Shown in pieces: positions 1-5,932 of a DNA stretch of 15,970 nt. The number at the start of each line of letters is the position of its first letter. Position 1 is the first letter of the stretch. This DNA comes from MWDT01 sp035506315. GTDB lineage: Bacteria > Verrucomicrobiota > Verrucomicrobiia > Opitutales > Opitutaceae. The notes beneath the pieces are model-generated. The model was not told the DNA's origin and did no database searches. It saw only the letters and a list, made by a program, of their open reading frames with translations. A program made the translations under genes and the position numbers. The stretch covers positions 1 through 15,970 of the forward strand of contig DATJPQ010000272.1 of assembly GCA_035506315.1 (NCBI GenBank), written 5' to 3'.

Positions 1-150
1 GCGCGGCTCGATGCGGTGGAACTGCATCGGGCGGCGTGGCGGGCCTGCGAGAGTATCGTCACGATCATGCGGGAGATCGTGCCGGACTGGAGAGTCCCGG
101 CCGGGATGGATCGTTTGCTACGGGCGAAGGCAGAGCTTACCCGTCGGTAA
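1..150 (+). CDS. 3' end of an unidentified gene (partial)
   Basis: Frame 1 is open from the first base to a TAA at 148-150 and gives 49 residues, a charged, helix-prone tail ending in ...AKAELTRR. The start lies outside the window, and I do not recognise a family from this fragment. Its codons look GC-rich and gene-like. The reading frame overlaps the stop end of the minus-strand response-regulator gene by 14 bp (137-150), so the two genes are convergent and share their termini. An alternative plus-strand ORF that starts at 36 and runs to 248 crosses deep into the regulator gene and is less plausible. Confidence 0.55.
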   Translation, partial: ARLDAVELHRAAWRACESIVTIMREIVPDWRVPAGMDRLLRAKAELTRR

Positions 151-1108
151 TTTCACCGCCGAGCTCAGGCACCGTTAGGGTCGCGCGATCGTCGGCGAGC
201 TCGTGCGCGCCGACGGCGCAATTGCGGCCACGCGCCTTCGCCAGGTAAAGCGCGCGATCGGTGGCGCTCAGCAGATCCTCCACCGTGCTGGCATCGTCGG
301 GATAGGCGGCCACGCCCGCACTCAGGGTGACATTCAAGACGAGGCCACGATCGGGCAGCACGCAGGGCATCTCGGACAGCAGGGCGCAGAATCTCCGGGC
401 CGACTCCATGGCTTCGTCGCGCGTGGCCTCCACCTGGATGATGGCGAATTCCTCCCCACCGTAGCGCGCCACGCGGTCCACGGCCCGCACCTGGCCGGCC
501 AGCAGGCTGGCGGCGTGACGCAACACGGCGTCGCCGACTTGATGGCCATAGGTGTCGTTGAAGCTCTTGAAATGGTCGAGGTCCACCAAGATGAGCGAGA
601 AGGGGCGTTGGAACCGGCCGGCGCGCTGCCATTCCTCCAGCAGGAGGTGGTCCATCTCACGACGATTGAACAGGCCGGTGACATCGTCGCGGGTGGCGAG
701 GCTGCGCAGCGCCTCCATCGTCTCGCTGAGTTTGAGCGTGTAGCGCAGCGCCCGCTCGAGCAGGTGCGGCGTGATTTCGCTCTTCACGAGATAATCGGAG
801 GCCCCGGCATTCAGCGCGGCGATATCCACCTCCTCCGTCGCCCAGCCGGTGAGGACGATCACCGGGGTGCGGCATTGCGCCGCAGTGGCCTCGCGCAGGA
901 GTTGCAGGCCGTTGGTTTCGCCCAGCTGATAATCGAGCAGGCAGGCGCAATAGTCGCCGGAAAGGAGGCGTCTCAAGCCGTCCTCATACCAGGAAGCCCA
1001 ATCGAGATCGAACCGCTCCCCGTGAAAATAGCCAAACAGCTCCTGCACCAACCGGAACTGGGTGGGGTCGTCGTCGATGAACAGAACGCGGCGCTTTTTT
1101 TTTTGCAC
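137..1108 (-). CDS. Response regulator with GGDEF diguanylate cyclase domain
   Basis: Predicted cytoplasmic phosphorylation-controlled diguanylate cyclase (REC-GGDEF, PleD/WspR-like) that makes c-di-GMP from two GTP. With the GTG start at 1106-1108 it has 323 residues. The receiver domain is about residues 7-125, with acidic residues D12-D14, phosphoacceptor D59, T87 and K109. The GGDEF domain is about 135-305, with the active-site loop GGEEF at 217-221 and an intact RxxD product-inhibition site (R208-D211) five residues before it, so it should be catalytically active and feedback inhibited. The frame stays open to an ATG at 1240, but that would overlap the upstream gene by about 130 bp. The GTG instead sits 2 nt after the upstream TGA (TGA-TC-GTG), which suggests translational coupling. 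Codons 2-5 are made of a run of ten A. No Shine-Dalgarno is visible. No partner kinase is in the window. Confidence 0.9.
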   Translation of the reverse strand: MQKKKRRVLFIDDDPTQFRLVQELFGYFHGERFDLDWASWYEDGLRRLLSGDYCACLLDYQLGETNGLQLLREATAAQCRTPVIVLTGWATEEVDIAALNAGASDYLVKSEITPHLLERALRYTLKLSETMEALRSLATRDDVTGLFNRREMDHLLLEEWQRAGRFQRPFSLILVDLDHFKSFNDTYGHQVGDAVLRHAASLLAGQVRAVDRVARYGGEEFAIIQVEATRDEAMESARRFCALLSEMPCVLPDRGLVLNVTLSAGVAAYPDDASTVEDLLSATDRALYLAKARGRNCAVGAHELADDRATLTVPELGGEITDG

Positions 1109-1110
1109 GA

Positions 1111-1707
1111 TCAGAAGCCGCGTTTTTGCAGTTCCGCGCTGAGTTCGCGCATGAAGGCCTGGGCGTCGGCCGCAGTGGGACGGTAACCGGGCTTGCTGAT
1201 TTCGGTAAAGCCGGGGCGGCCATATTGGTCGACGATCCATTTGCCCGTCACGCCGTCACTGAACGTCACGCTGCCGCCGGCCAGGGCTCCGGGAATGAGG
1301 GTAACCTTGTCGACGACGACTTTCACGGTGCTGATGCCGGCGTCGGCCCCGGCGGGAATGTCATCGGCCTCGAGATCCTCCTCTGCGGCCAGGTCGGATT
1401 CCATTTCATCGCCGCCATCTTTGGCGCCCAGGCCGACCTTTTCCTTAACTTTGTCGAGGAACCCTTTTTTCGCTCCGCCCTCGTCGCCCGCGGAAGAAGT
1501 TGGTGGGGTTCTGGCCAGATCGTTGCTTTTCGACGCGGGCTTGGGGTCCTTAAGTTCCAGGTTGAGATCGTCCACGAGGAAGCGGACGTCCATGTAGGTC
1601 ATCGAGAGCTGAAACTGCTCGCGGAGCTTTTGCTGCACAGTCGAAAGGTTGTCACCGGCGGCCACCCAACTGGTGACGGCTTGTTTTTGCTCGGGAGTGA
1701 GGGTCAT
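1111..1707 (-). CDS. Hypothetical protein with acidic linker
   Basis: 198 residues, function not recognised. Three parts can be seen. Residues 1-50 look helical (MTLTPEQKQAVTSWVAAG..., then a second helix with LVDDLNLELKD). Residues 52-118 are a low-complexity, charged, Asp/Glu/Lys/Ala-rich linker with no predicted fold. Residues 123-198 look like a small beta-rich unit (VKVVVDKVTLIPG..., SDGVTGKWIVDQYGRPG) followed by a C-terminal helix. There is no signal peptide, membrane segment or catalytic motif. The gene lies 117 bp downstream of dnaA and 2 nt upstream of the GGDEF regulator gene, so those two are probably co-transcribed. A set of 7-bp tandem repeats (1712-1732) lies directly before the ATG. 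I believe similar proteins exist in other Verrucomicrobiota, but this is memory, not a search. Confidence 0.8.
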   Translation of the reverse strand: MTLTPEQKQAVTSWVAAGDNLSTVQQKLREQFQLSMTYMDVRFLVDDLNLELKDPKPASKSNDLARTPPTSSAGDEGGAKKGFLDKVKEKVGLGAKDGGDEMESDLAAEEDLEADDIPAGADAGISTVKVVVDKVTLIPGALAGGSVTFSDGVTGKWIVDQYGRPGFTEISKPGYRPTAADAQAFMRELSAELQKRGF

Positions 1708-1711
1708 GGAA

Positions 1712-1732
1712 TTTTCGATTTTCGATGTTCGA
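1712..1732. repeat. Short heptad repeat array before the hypothetical gene
   Basis: Three consecutive 7-bp units read TTTTCGA, TTTTCGA, TGTTCGA on the plus strand. They begin 5 bp upstream of the ATG of the hypothetical gene, so they would fill its 5' leader. The period of 7 matches the arrays at 4859-4940 and 5897-5924. Confidence 0.6.
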
Positions 1733-1801
1733 TTGCGCTCCTCCCACGGCCAAGGCGCAAGCCCGAGTTATGGCTGCCAGTGGAAATCCGCCGTGTACGT
1801 C

Positions 1802-1824
1802 GGGGCGCGGGGAAGCGCCGCCCC
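1802..1824 (-). terminator. GC-rich hairpin directly after the dnaA stop codon
   Basis: GGGGCGC (1802-1808) can pair with GCGCC plus CC (1815-1822) around a GGGGAA loop, with one bulged base. The structure begins immediately after the dnaA stop. No T-tract follows on the minus strand, so it is at best a weak or factor-assisted terminator, or a 3'-end stabilising structure between dnaA and the next gene. Confidence 0.3.
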
Positions 1825-3240
1825 TCAACGTGAGAGCTGGGCCCGGAGGTAGTCGATCGCGCCACGTACCGCCGAGTCTTGCTCCAGCATGTTGTCCACG
1901 GATTTACACGCGTGAATCACGGTGCCGTGGTCGCGGCCGCCGTAGGCATCGCCGATCTCCTGCAGAGAGTGCTTGGTGAGCTGGCGCGTGAGGTACATGG
2001 CGATCTGGCGCGGGATGGCGATATTTGCCGGGCGGCGTTTGCTCGTCATGTCGCTGTGGCGGATCTGGTAGTGGTCGGCCACGCGCTTCTGGATCGTCTC
2101 GATGGTCAGTAGGTTCTGGGCCTGCTCCATGAGCACGTCCTGCAGCAACATCTCCGCCGTCGGCAGATCGATGGGTTTGCCCGTGAGATTGCCGTAGCTG
2201 GCGATCTTGATGAGCGCGCCTTCGAGCCGGCGGATGTTCTTCGAGATGTTCTGCGCGATGAAGTTTATCACCGGCGCGGGGATGTCGAACTTGAGGCTGG
2301 CAGACTTGGTCCGGAGGATGGCCACCCGGGTCTCGAAATCCGGCGGCTGGATGTCGGCGGGCAGGCCCCACTCGAAGCGGGAGACGAGGCGCGATTCGAG
2401 TTTTTGAATCTCGCTGGCGCGCCGGTCGCTGGAAAGGACGACCTGCTTGCCCGACTCGAAGAGGTCGTTGAAGGTATGGAAGAACTCCTCCTGGATGCGT
2501 TCCTTGCCGGCCAGAAACTGCACATCGTCCAGCAGGAGCACGTCCGCGTTGCGATAACGCTGACGGAAGCGGGTAAGGCTGTTCTCCTGCAGGGCCTGGA
2601 TGAACTCGTTGGTGAACTTTTCGGTGGAGAGGTAGGCCACCTTGGCATCCGGATTGTGGAGCAGAATGGCGTGGCCAATGGCATGCATCAGGTGCGTCTT
2701 GCCGAGGCCGGTGTCGCCATAGATGAAAAGGGGATTGTAAGCCTGCGCGGGCGATTGGGCGACGGCGAGCGCGGCGGCATGCGCCATCTGATTGTTGGCG
2801 CCGACCACGAAGGATTCGAAGGTGTTGCGCGGATTGAGCATCCCGGAGGTCGGGACCCGCTCGTCGTGGCGCGCGGAGCGGCGGCCGGCCGTGCGGGCGC
2901 GCGCCGTGACGGCATGGTCGGCGGTCGCACGGGCCTCCGCGCCGGGCATCTGTCCGTTGAGGCCGCCCCGGGAGGCATGGGCGGAATCGATCTTTTTGAG
3001 GGTGACGTTGATCATCCGGCCGGCGGTGAGCCGCAGCCGTTGGGTGATCAGGTCGAGGTAGTTATCGTGAATCCAGATCGCGGCGAAATCGTTGGGCACT
3101 CCCAGCGTGATGTGATCCTCGGTGGTGCTGAGGCACACCATGGGCTCAAACCACATCTGAAATACGTCCTCGGGGAACAGTCCCTTGAAGTCGCATTTGA
3201 CGGTTTCCCACAGGCTGGGGGACAAAGACAAAGTGGGCAT
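1825..3240 (-). CDS. dnaA: Chromosomal replication initiator protein DnaA
   Basis: DnaA binds DnaA boxes at oriC, melts the origin as an ATP-bound filament and helps load the replicative helicase. At 471 residues it has the usual length. Domain I is about 1-82 (LWETVKCDF..., MWFEP...). A short Arg/Ala-rich domain II linker is about 85-130. AAA+ domain III contains Walker A GDTGLGKT (175-182) and Walker B LLLDDVQF with D238-D239. Domain IV carries the signature GGRDHGTVIHACK (434-446), the helix-turn-helix that reads the DnaA box. The start ATG at 3238-3240 matches the family N-terminus. A 492-bp non-coding stretch with origin features lies upstream, and a candidate TATAAT sits at 3378-3383, giving a leader of roughly 130 nt. 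DnaA boxes in that leader would allow autoregulation, as known for other dnaA genes. Confidence 0.99.
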   Translation of the reverse strand: MPTLSLSPSLWETVKCDFKGLFPEDVFQMWFEPMVCLSTTEDHITLGVPNDFAAIWIHDNYLDLITQRLRLTAGRMINVTLKKIDSAHASRGGLNGQMPGAEARATADHAVTARARTAGRRSARHDERVPTSGMLNPRNTFESFVVGANNQMAHAAALAVAQSPAQAYNPLFIYGDTGLGKTHLMHAIGHAILLHNPDAKVAYLSTEKFTNEFIQALQENSLTRFRQRYRNADVLLLDDVQFLAGKERIQEEFFHTFNDLFESGKQVVLSSDRRASEIQKLESRLVSRFEWGLPADIQPPDFETRVAILRTKSASLKFDIPAPVINFIAQNISKNIRRLEGALIKIASYGNLTGKPIDLPTAEMLLQDVLMEQAQNLLTIETIQKRVADHYQIRHSDMTSKRRPANIAIPRQIAMYLTRQLTKHSLQEIGDAYGGRDHGTVIHACKSVDNMLEQDSAVRGAIDYLRAQLSR

Positions 3241-3262
3241 GGGAAAAGCGCGGATTCAGGAT

Positions 3263-3271
3263 TTATTCACA
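3263..3271 (+). promoter_or_regulatory. DnaA box (TTATTCACA)
   Basis: TTATTCACA matches the DnaA-box pattern TTATNCACA, with one mismatch to TTATCCACA. It lies 22 bp upstream of the dnaA start codon, well placed for autoregulation as well as origin function. Confidence 0.7.
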
Positions 3272-3361
3272 AGGCGCCTCAGGCGGGCTTACTCACGGTG
3301 CACCTTGCCACAAGAAACCGGCATCGTCTGCGAGAAAGTCATGATCGATCGCCGAACGGTG

Positions 3362-3418
3362 GTTGATTATGATTAATATTATATAACTTATTGGCGATCA
3401 ATAAATATATCGGTAATT
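3362..3418. promoter_or_regulatory. AT-rich block, candidate DNA unwinding element
   Basis: About 57 bp of predominantly A/T sequence stand out sharply from the GC-rich surroundings and lie between the two DnaA boxes. The left part is built of A/T-rich triplets (GAT TAT GAT TAA TAT TAT) reminiscent of DnaA-trio elements, though I see no strong DnaA box directly abutting it. Within it a perfect 6-bp inverted repeat, TTATTG (3388-3393) and CAATAA (3399-3404), flanks a 5-nt loop. Confidence 0.65.
3378..3383 (-). promoter_or_regulatory. Candidate -10 element of the dnaA promoter
   Basis: On the minus strand this reads TATAAT, a perfect -10 hexamer, inside the AT-rich block and 138 bp upstream of the dnaA ATG. 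The best -35 at 16-17 bp is weak (TTTATT or similar). In such AT-rich DNA a chance match is possible. Confidence 0.35.
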
Positions 3419-3545
3419 CGCAGGCGGCGGCAAAATGGGCCCAGGAGCGGACGTGAGAAAGAACGGCTGGAACGCTGATGTATGTTGAGAAGGGGCGGAG
3501 TAACGGGAAAGCTAAAAAGCATTTCAAGTGCAACTTTCTGACAAG

Positions 3546-3554
3546 TTATTCACA
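3546..3554 (+). promoter_or_regulatory. DnaA box (TTATTCACA)
   Basis: Second exact copy of TTATTCACA, in the same orientation as the one at 3263-3271 and on the other side of the AT-rich block. Confidence 0.7.
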
Positions 3555-3722
3555 GGGGGTCAAGCGGCGGAAAAAGGGGGTCCGCGGTGTAGTTTCCAGG
3601 ACCCATACATCGGAGGCCCCCGGCTGTATCGGAAGAGCATTACGGGGTACACGGTCTCTCCCCTCTAAAACGAGGGCTGGAGCGAATACATTCGAGGGGT
3701 GGAATGTGATTCGCGCAGCGGA

Positions 3723-3744
3723 TACGATTTGGTTACGATTTGGT
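3723..3744. repeat. 11-bp tandem duplication across the ispG stop codon
   Basis: TACGATTTGGT occurs twice in direct succession (3723-3733 and 3734-3744). The ispG stop codon (3733-3735) straddles the junction of the two copies. It looks like a slippage or small duplication event at the gene's 3' end. Confidence 0.75.
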
Positions 3745-5832
3745 GTCATTTGCGTCAGGATTGTGCCATTTCCCATGCTCGCGGATCAGGGCAATCAGCC
3801 GCCCGTCGGCCTCGGCTTGCGGCACATTGAACTGCACGCAGCGCTTGCCGACATAGAGGTTGATCTTGCCGGGCGCGCCGCCGACGTAGCCGAAATCCGC
3901 GTCGGCCATCTCGCCCGGGCCGTTGACGATGCAGCCCATGATGGCGATTTTCACTCCCTTGAGGTGTCCGGTTTGGGCGCGAATGCGCTGCGTCGTGGTC
4001 TGCAAGTCAAAGAGCGTGCGGCCGCAGCTCGGGCAGGCGACAAATTCGGTCTTCGAGCTGCGGGCACCGGCGCCCTGCAGCACGTTGTAGGTCAGCTTGG
4101 CGGAACGCATGGCATCGCCCTCGGTTTCGATGCTGACGAGATCGCCCACGCCGTCGCACAGCAGTCCGCCGGCAAGGAAACTCGCCTCGAGCAGGCGCGA
4201 AAGAAAACTGGGATCGTCCTGCACGGCGGTGGCGGCGGTGTTGCGGATCCAGACCGGCGCCCGTACGCCGAGGCGGTGCAGCATTTCGACGAGCCGGCGA
4301 TAGGCGCCCACGGCGTGCGAACCAGCGGAGCGCGGAGAGCGGAAAACGGAAAGGGTGAAGAGCAATCCGTCGTCGCCGAGCTCGCGCAGCACGGGACCGA
4401 TGGCTTCGAGATCCTCCGGGGCGATTTCGATCCCGAGCACATGATGCGAGGCGCGGGCCAGGTGCGCGAAGGCCGTCAGCGCAGCGCGATCCCCGGCGGC
4501 AAAACGGCGCAAGAGGAGCGTGCCCGCAGGGAGCGACGCGGTCTGCGCCTGCAGGTCAGCCGGCGTGAGGGCTGGGCCCAGTTCCAAGACGAGAAAGGCC
4601 GGGGCCACGTCGGGCAGGTTGGCCAGCTGCGACGGTCGATCGATGGCGATGAGCACGCCTTCGATGGGGGTGTCCTTCAATGGCGGTGAACGAAAAGTGG
4701 CGGGCGGCGAGCCGAGCTGATCGGGCGGCACTCGCACGATCACCCGCGGCGGCTGTTCGGAGCCGACGGCAAGGCCGTTTCCAAGAGACAGAGCAATGGT
4801 CTCGCGCCGCGAAAAGCGATAGGGATCGATCGAATCGGCGGTTGCCGATTCGGAACGGCCAACGTTGAACTTCGAACGTGCAACTTCCGGTTGAGCGGAG
4901 GTGTGGGATTGGACGTTCGACGTTGAAGGTTCAACGTTGGACGTACGCCAAAGGCTCATCGCCTTTTCGGCGATGGCGCGGGCGACCGGAATCTCGTAGA
5001 CCGAGTCTTCCGTCAGCGACACGCGGATCGTATCGCCCAGCCCATCGAGCAGCAATGAGCCGATGCCGATGGCGCCTTTGATGCGGCCGTCTTCGCCGTC
5101 GCCGGCCTCGGTCACGCCGAGATGCAGCGGATAGGGACGGTGGGCCGCATCCAGGCGTTCCACGAGCAGCCGGTAGGCCTGGATCATGATCTTCGGGTTG
5201 CTCGCCTTCATCGAGAGGACGAGGTCGTGGAAACCGTGGCTTTCGCAGATGCGCACGAACTCCAGCGCGCTTTCGACCAGGCCCAGCGGCGTGTCGCCGT
5301 AACGATTCATGATGCGGTCGCTGAGCGAACCATGATTGGTGCCGATCCGCAGGGCCCGGCCCAGGGCCTTGCAGCGGAGCACCAGCGGCGAGAACGCCTC
5401 GTGCAGGCGTTGCAACTCGCGATCGTAGTCGCCGTCGGTGTACTCGCGCACCGCGAACTTTTTCTTGTCCGCGTAATTGCCGGGGTTGACGCGGACCTTC
5501 TCGACGTGCTCCACCGCTTCCATCGCGGCCTGCGGCAGAAAATGAATGTCGGCCACCAGGGGGATATGACCAAAGCCGGCGGCGGTGAACCGGTCGCGGA
5601 TGGCGCGCAGGCATTGGGCCGCCGGCACGTTGGGCGCGGTGATGCGGACGATCTCGCAACCGACCTCGGCCAGTGCGATCGATTGCTGCACCGTGGCGGC
5701 GACATCCTGGGTGTCGCTGGTGGTCATCGACTGCAACCGGATCGGATTGGTCCCGCCGACCCCGACGGCGCCGATCTTTACTTCGACCGTGCGGCGGCGG
5801 ACCGTATAAAAACGCGAAGCGCAGTAGGCCAT
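3733..5832 (-). CDS. ispG: 4-hydroxy-3-methylbut-2-enyl diphosphate synthase, long (three-domain) form
   Basis: IspG (GcpE) reductively opens the ring of 2-C-methylerythritol 2,4-cyclodiphosphate to give HMBPP, the penultimate MEP-pathway step, using a 4Fe-4S cluster. The 699 residues exceed the roughly 370 of E. coli IspG and fit the long form of plants, chlamydiae and Bacteroidota. The TIM-barrel domain is about 14-290 (NPIRLQSMTTSDT, RVNPGNY, RIGTNHGSLSDR). The extra A* domain is about 330-585. The cluster domain has ligands C600 and C603 (CPSCGRT), C634 and E641 (GCIVNGPGE), with spacing close to E. coli C270/C273/C305/E312. Residues about 296-326, rich in Ser/Asn/Thr/Val, are encoded by an inverted pair of heptad repeats placed at the barrel/A* junction. 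The N-terminus (YCASRFYTVRRRTVEVKIG) matches the family start. It is the last gene of the isoprenoid/envelope cluster. Confidence 0.97.
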   Translation of the reverse strand: MAYCASRFYTVRRRTVEVKIGAVGVGGTNPIRLQSMTTSDTQDVAATVQQSIALAEVGCEIVRITAPNVPAAQCLRAIRDRFTAAGFGHIPLVADIHFLPQAAMEAVEHVEKVRVNPGNYADKKKFAVREYTDGDYDRELQRLHEAFSPLVLRCKALGRALRIGTNHGSLSDRIMNRYGDTPLGLVESALEFVRICESHGFHDLVLSMKASNPKIMIQAYRLLVERLDAAHRPYPLHLGVTEAGDGEDGRIKGAIGIGSLLLDGLGDTIRVSLTEDSVYEIPVARAIAEKAMSLWRTSNVEPSTSNVQSHTSAQPEVARSKFNVGRSESATADSIDPYRFSRRETIALSLGNGLAVGSEQPPRVIVRVPPDQLGSPPATFRSPPLKDTPIEGVLIAIDRPSQLANLPDVAPAFLVLELGPALTPADLQAQTASLPAGTLLLRRFAAGDRAALTAFAHLARASHHVLGIEIAPEDLEAIGPVLRELGDDGLLFTLSVFRSPRSAGSHAVGAYRRLVEMLHRLGVRAPVWIRNTAATAVQDDPSFLSRLLEASFLAGGLLCDGVGDLVSIETEGDAMRSAKLTYNVLQGAGARSSKTEFVACPSCGRTLFDLQTTTQRIRAQTGHLKGVKIAIMGCIVNGPGEMADADFGYVGGAPGKINLYVGKRCVQFNVPQAEADGRLIALIREHGKWHNPDANDTKS
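4859..4940. repeat. Inverted pair of degenerate heptad repeat arrays inside ispG
   Basis: Arms of 30 nt at 4859-4888 and 4911-4940 are reverse complements of each other at 24 of 30 positions, including an unbroken outer 12 bp (CCAACGTTGAAC against GTTCAACGTTGG). A 22-nt spacer separates them. Each arm is built of degenerate 7-bp units such as AACGTTG, AACCTTC, AACGTCG and AACGTCC. The array keeps the ispG frame open and encodes residues about 298-325. Confidence 0.8.
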
Positions 5833-5896
5833 GGGTGGGCGGGTTGACGGTGGCGATGAAGTTTAGAGGACTACCCCTGCAAAGAGGCGCGATTTT

Positions 5897-5924
5897 CTCA
5901 AACCTCAACCTTCAACCTCAACCT
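5897..5924. repeat. Heptad repeat array between rseP and ispG
   Basis: Successive 7-bp units of the form TCAAACC, TCAACCT, TCAACCT, CAACCTG begin at 5898, in the 100-bp gap between the rseP stop and the ispG start. The unit resembles the CAACNTT units in the ispG array. The rest of the gap shows no other feature. Confidence 0.65.
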
Positions 5925-5932
5925 GGGGTCGG

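Larger units (their letters stand above)
3241..3732. other. oriC: Predicted chromosomal origin of replication (oriC), dnaA-ispG intergenic region
   Basis: This 492-bp stretch is the only gap above 300 bp. It holds no credible gene. It contains two exact copies of TTATTCACA (3263-3271 and 3546-3554), each one mismatch from the E. coli DnaA-box consensus TTATCCACA and both in the same orientation. Between them is a strongly AT-rich block (3362-3418) in otherwise GC-rich DNA. Position next to dnaA, boxes and AT-rich block together are the standard picture of a bacterial oriC. The right-hand part (3560-3732) is GC-rich with minor hairpins and also serves as the 3' flank of ispG. Experimental origin mapping or cumulative GC skew was not available. 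Confidence 0.75.

Noticed and set aside
203..1186. Long plus-strand frame opposite the GGDEF gene
   Set aside because: It is antisense to a clear REC-GGDEF protein and its product has no family resemblance; in GC-rich DNA such antisense frames arise by codon bias.
2404..3366. Long plus-strand frame opposite dnaA running into the origin
   Set aside because: Antisense to DnaA domains with all motifs present; no protein-like features of its own.
3660..3675. CCCTC/GAGGG hairpin as ispG terminator
   Set aside because: A 5-bp stem with no T-tract; too weak to call.
3546..3776. Small minus-strand frame in the ispG-oriC gap
   Set aside because: It overlaps the ispG 3' end and a DnaA box and has no start context or recognisable composition.
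3478..4689. 403-residue plus-strand frame entering ispG
   Set aside because: Most of it is antisense to the conserved IspG C-terminal domains, and its start lies in the origin region.
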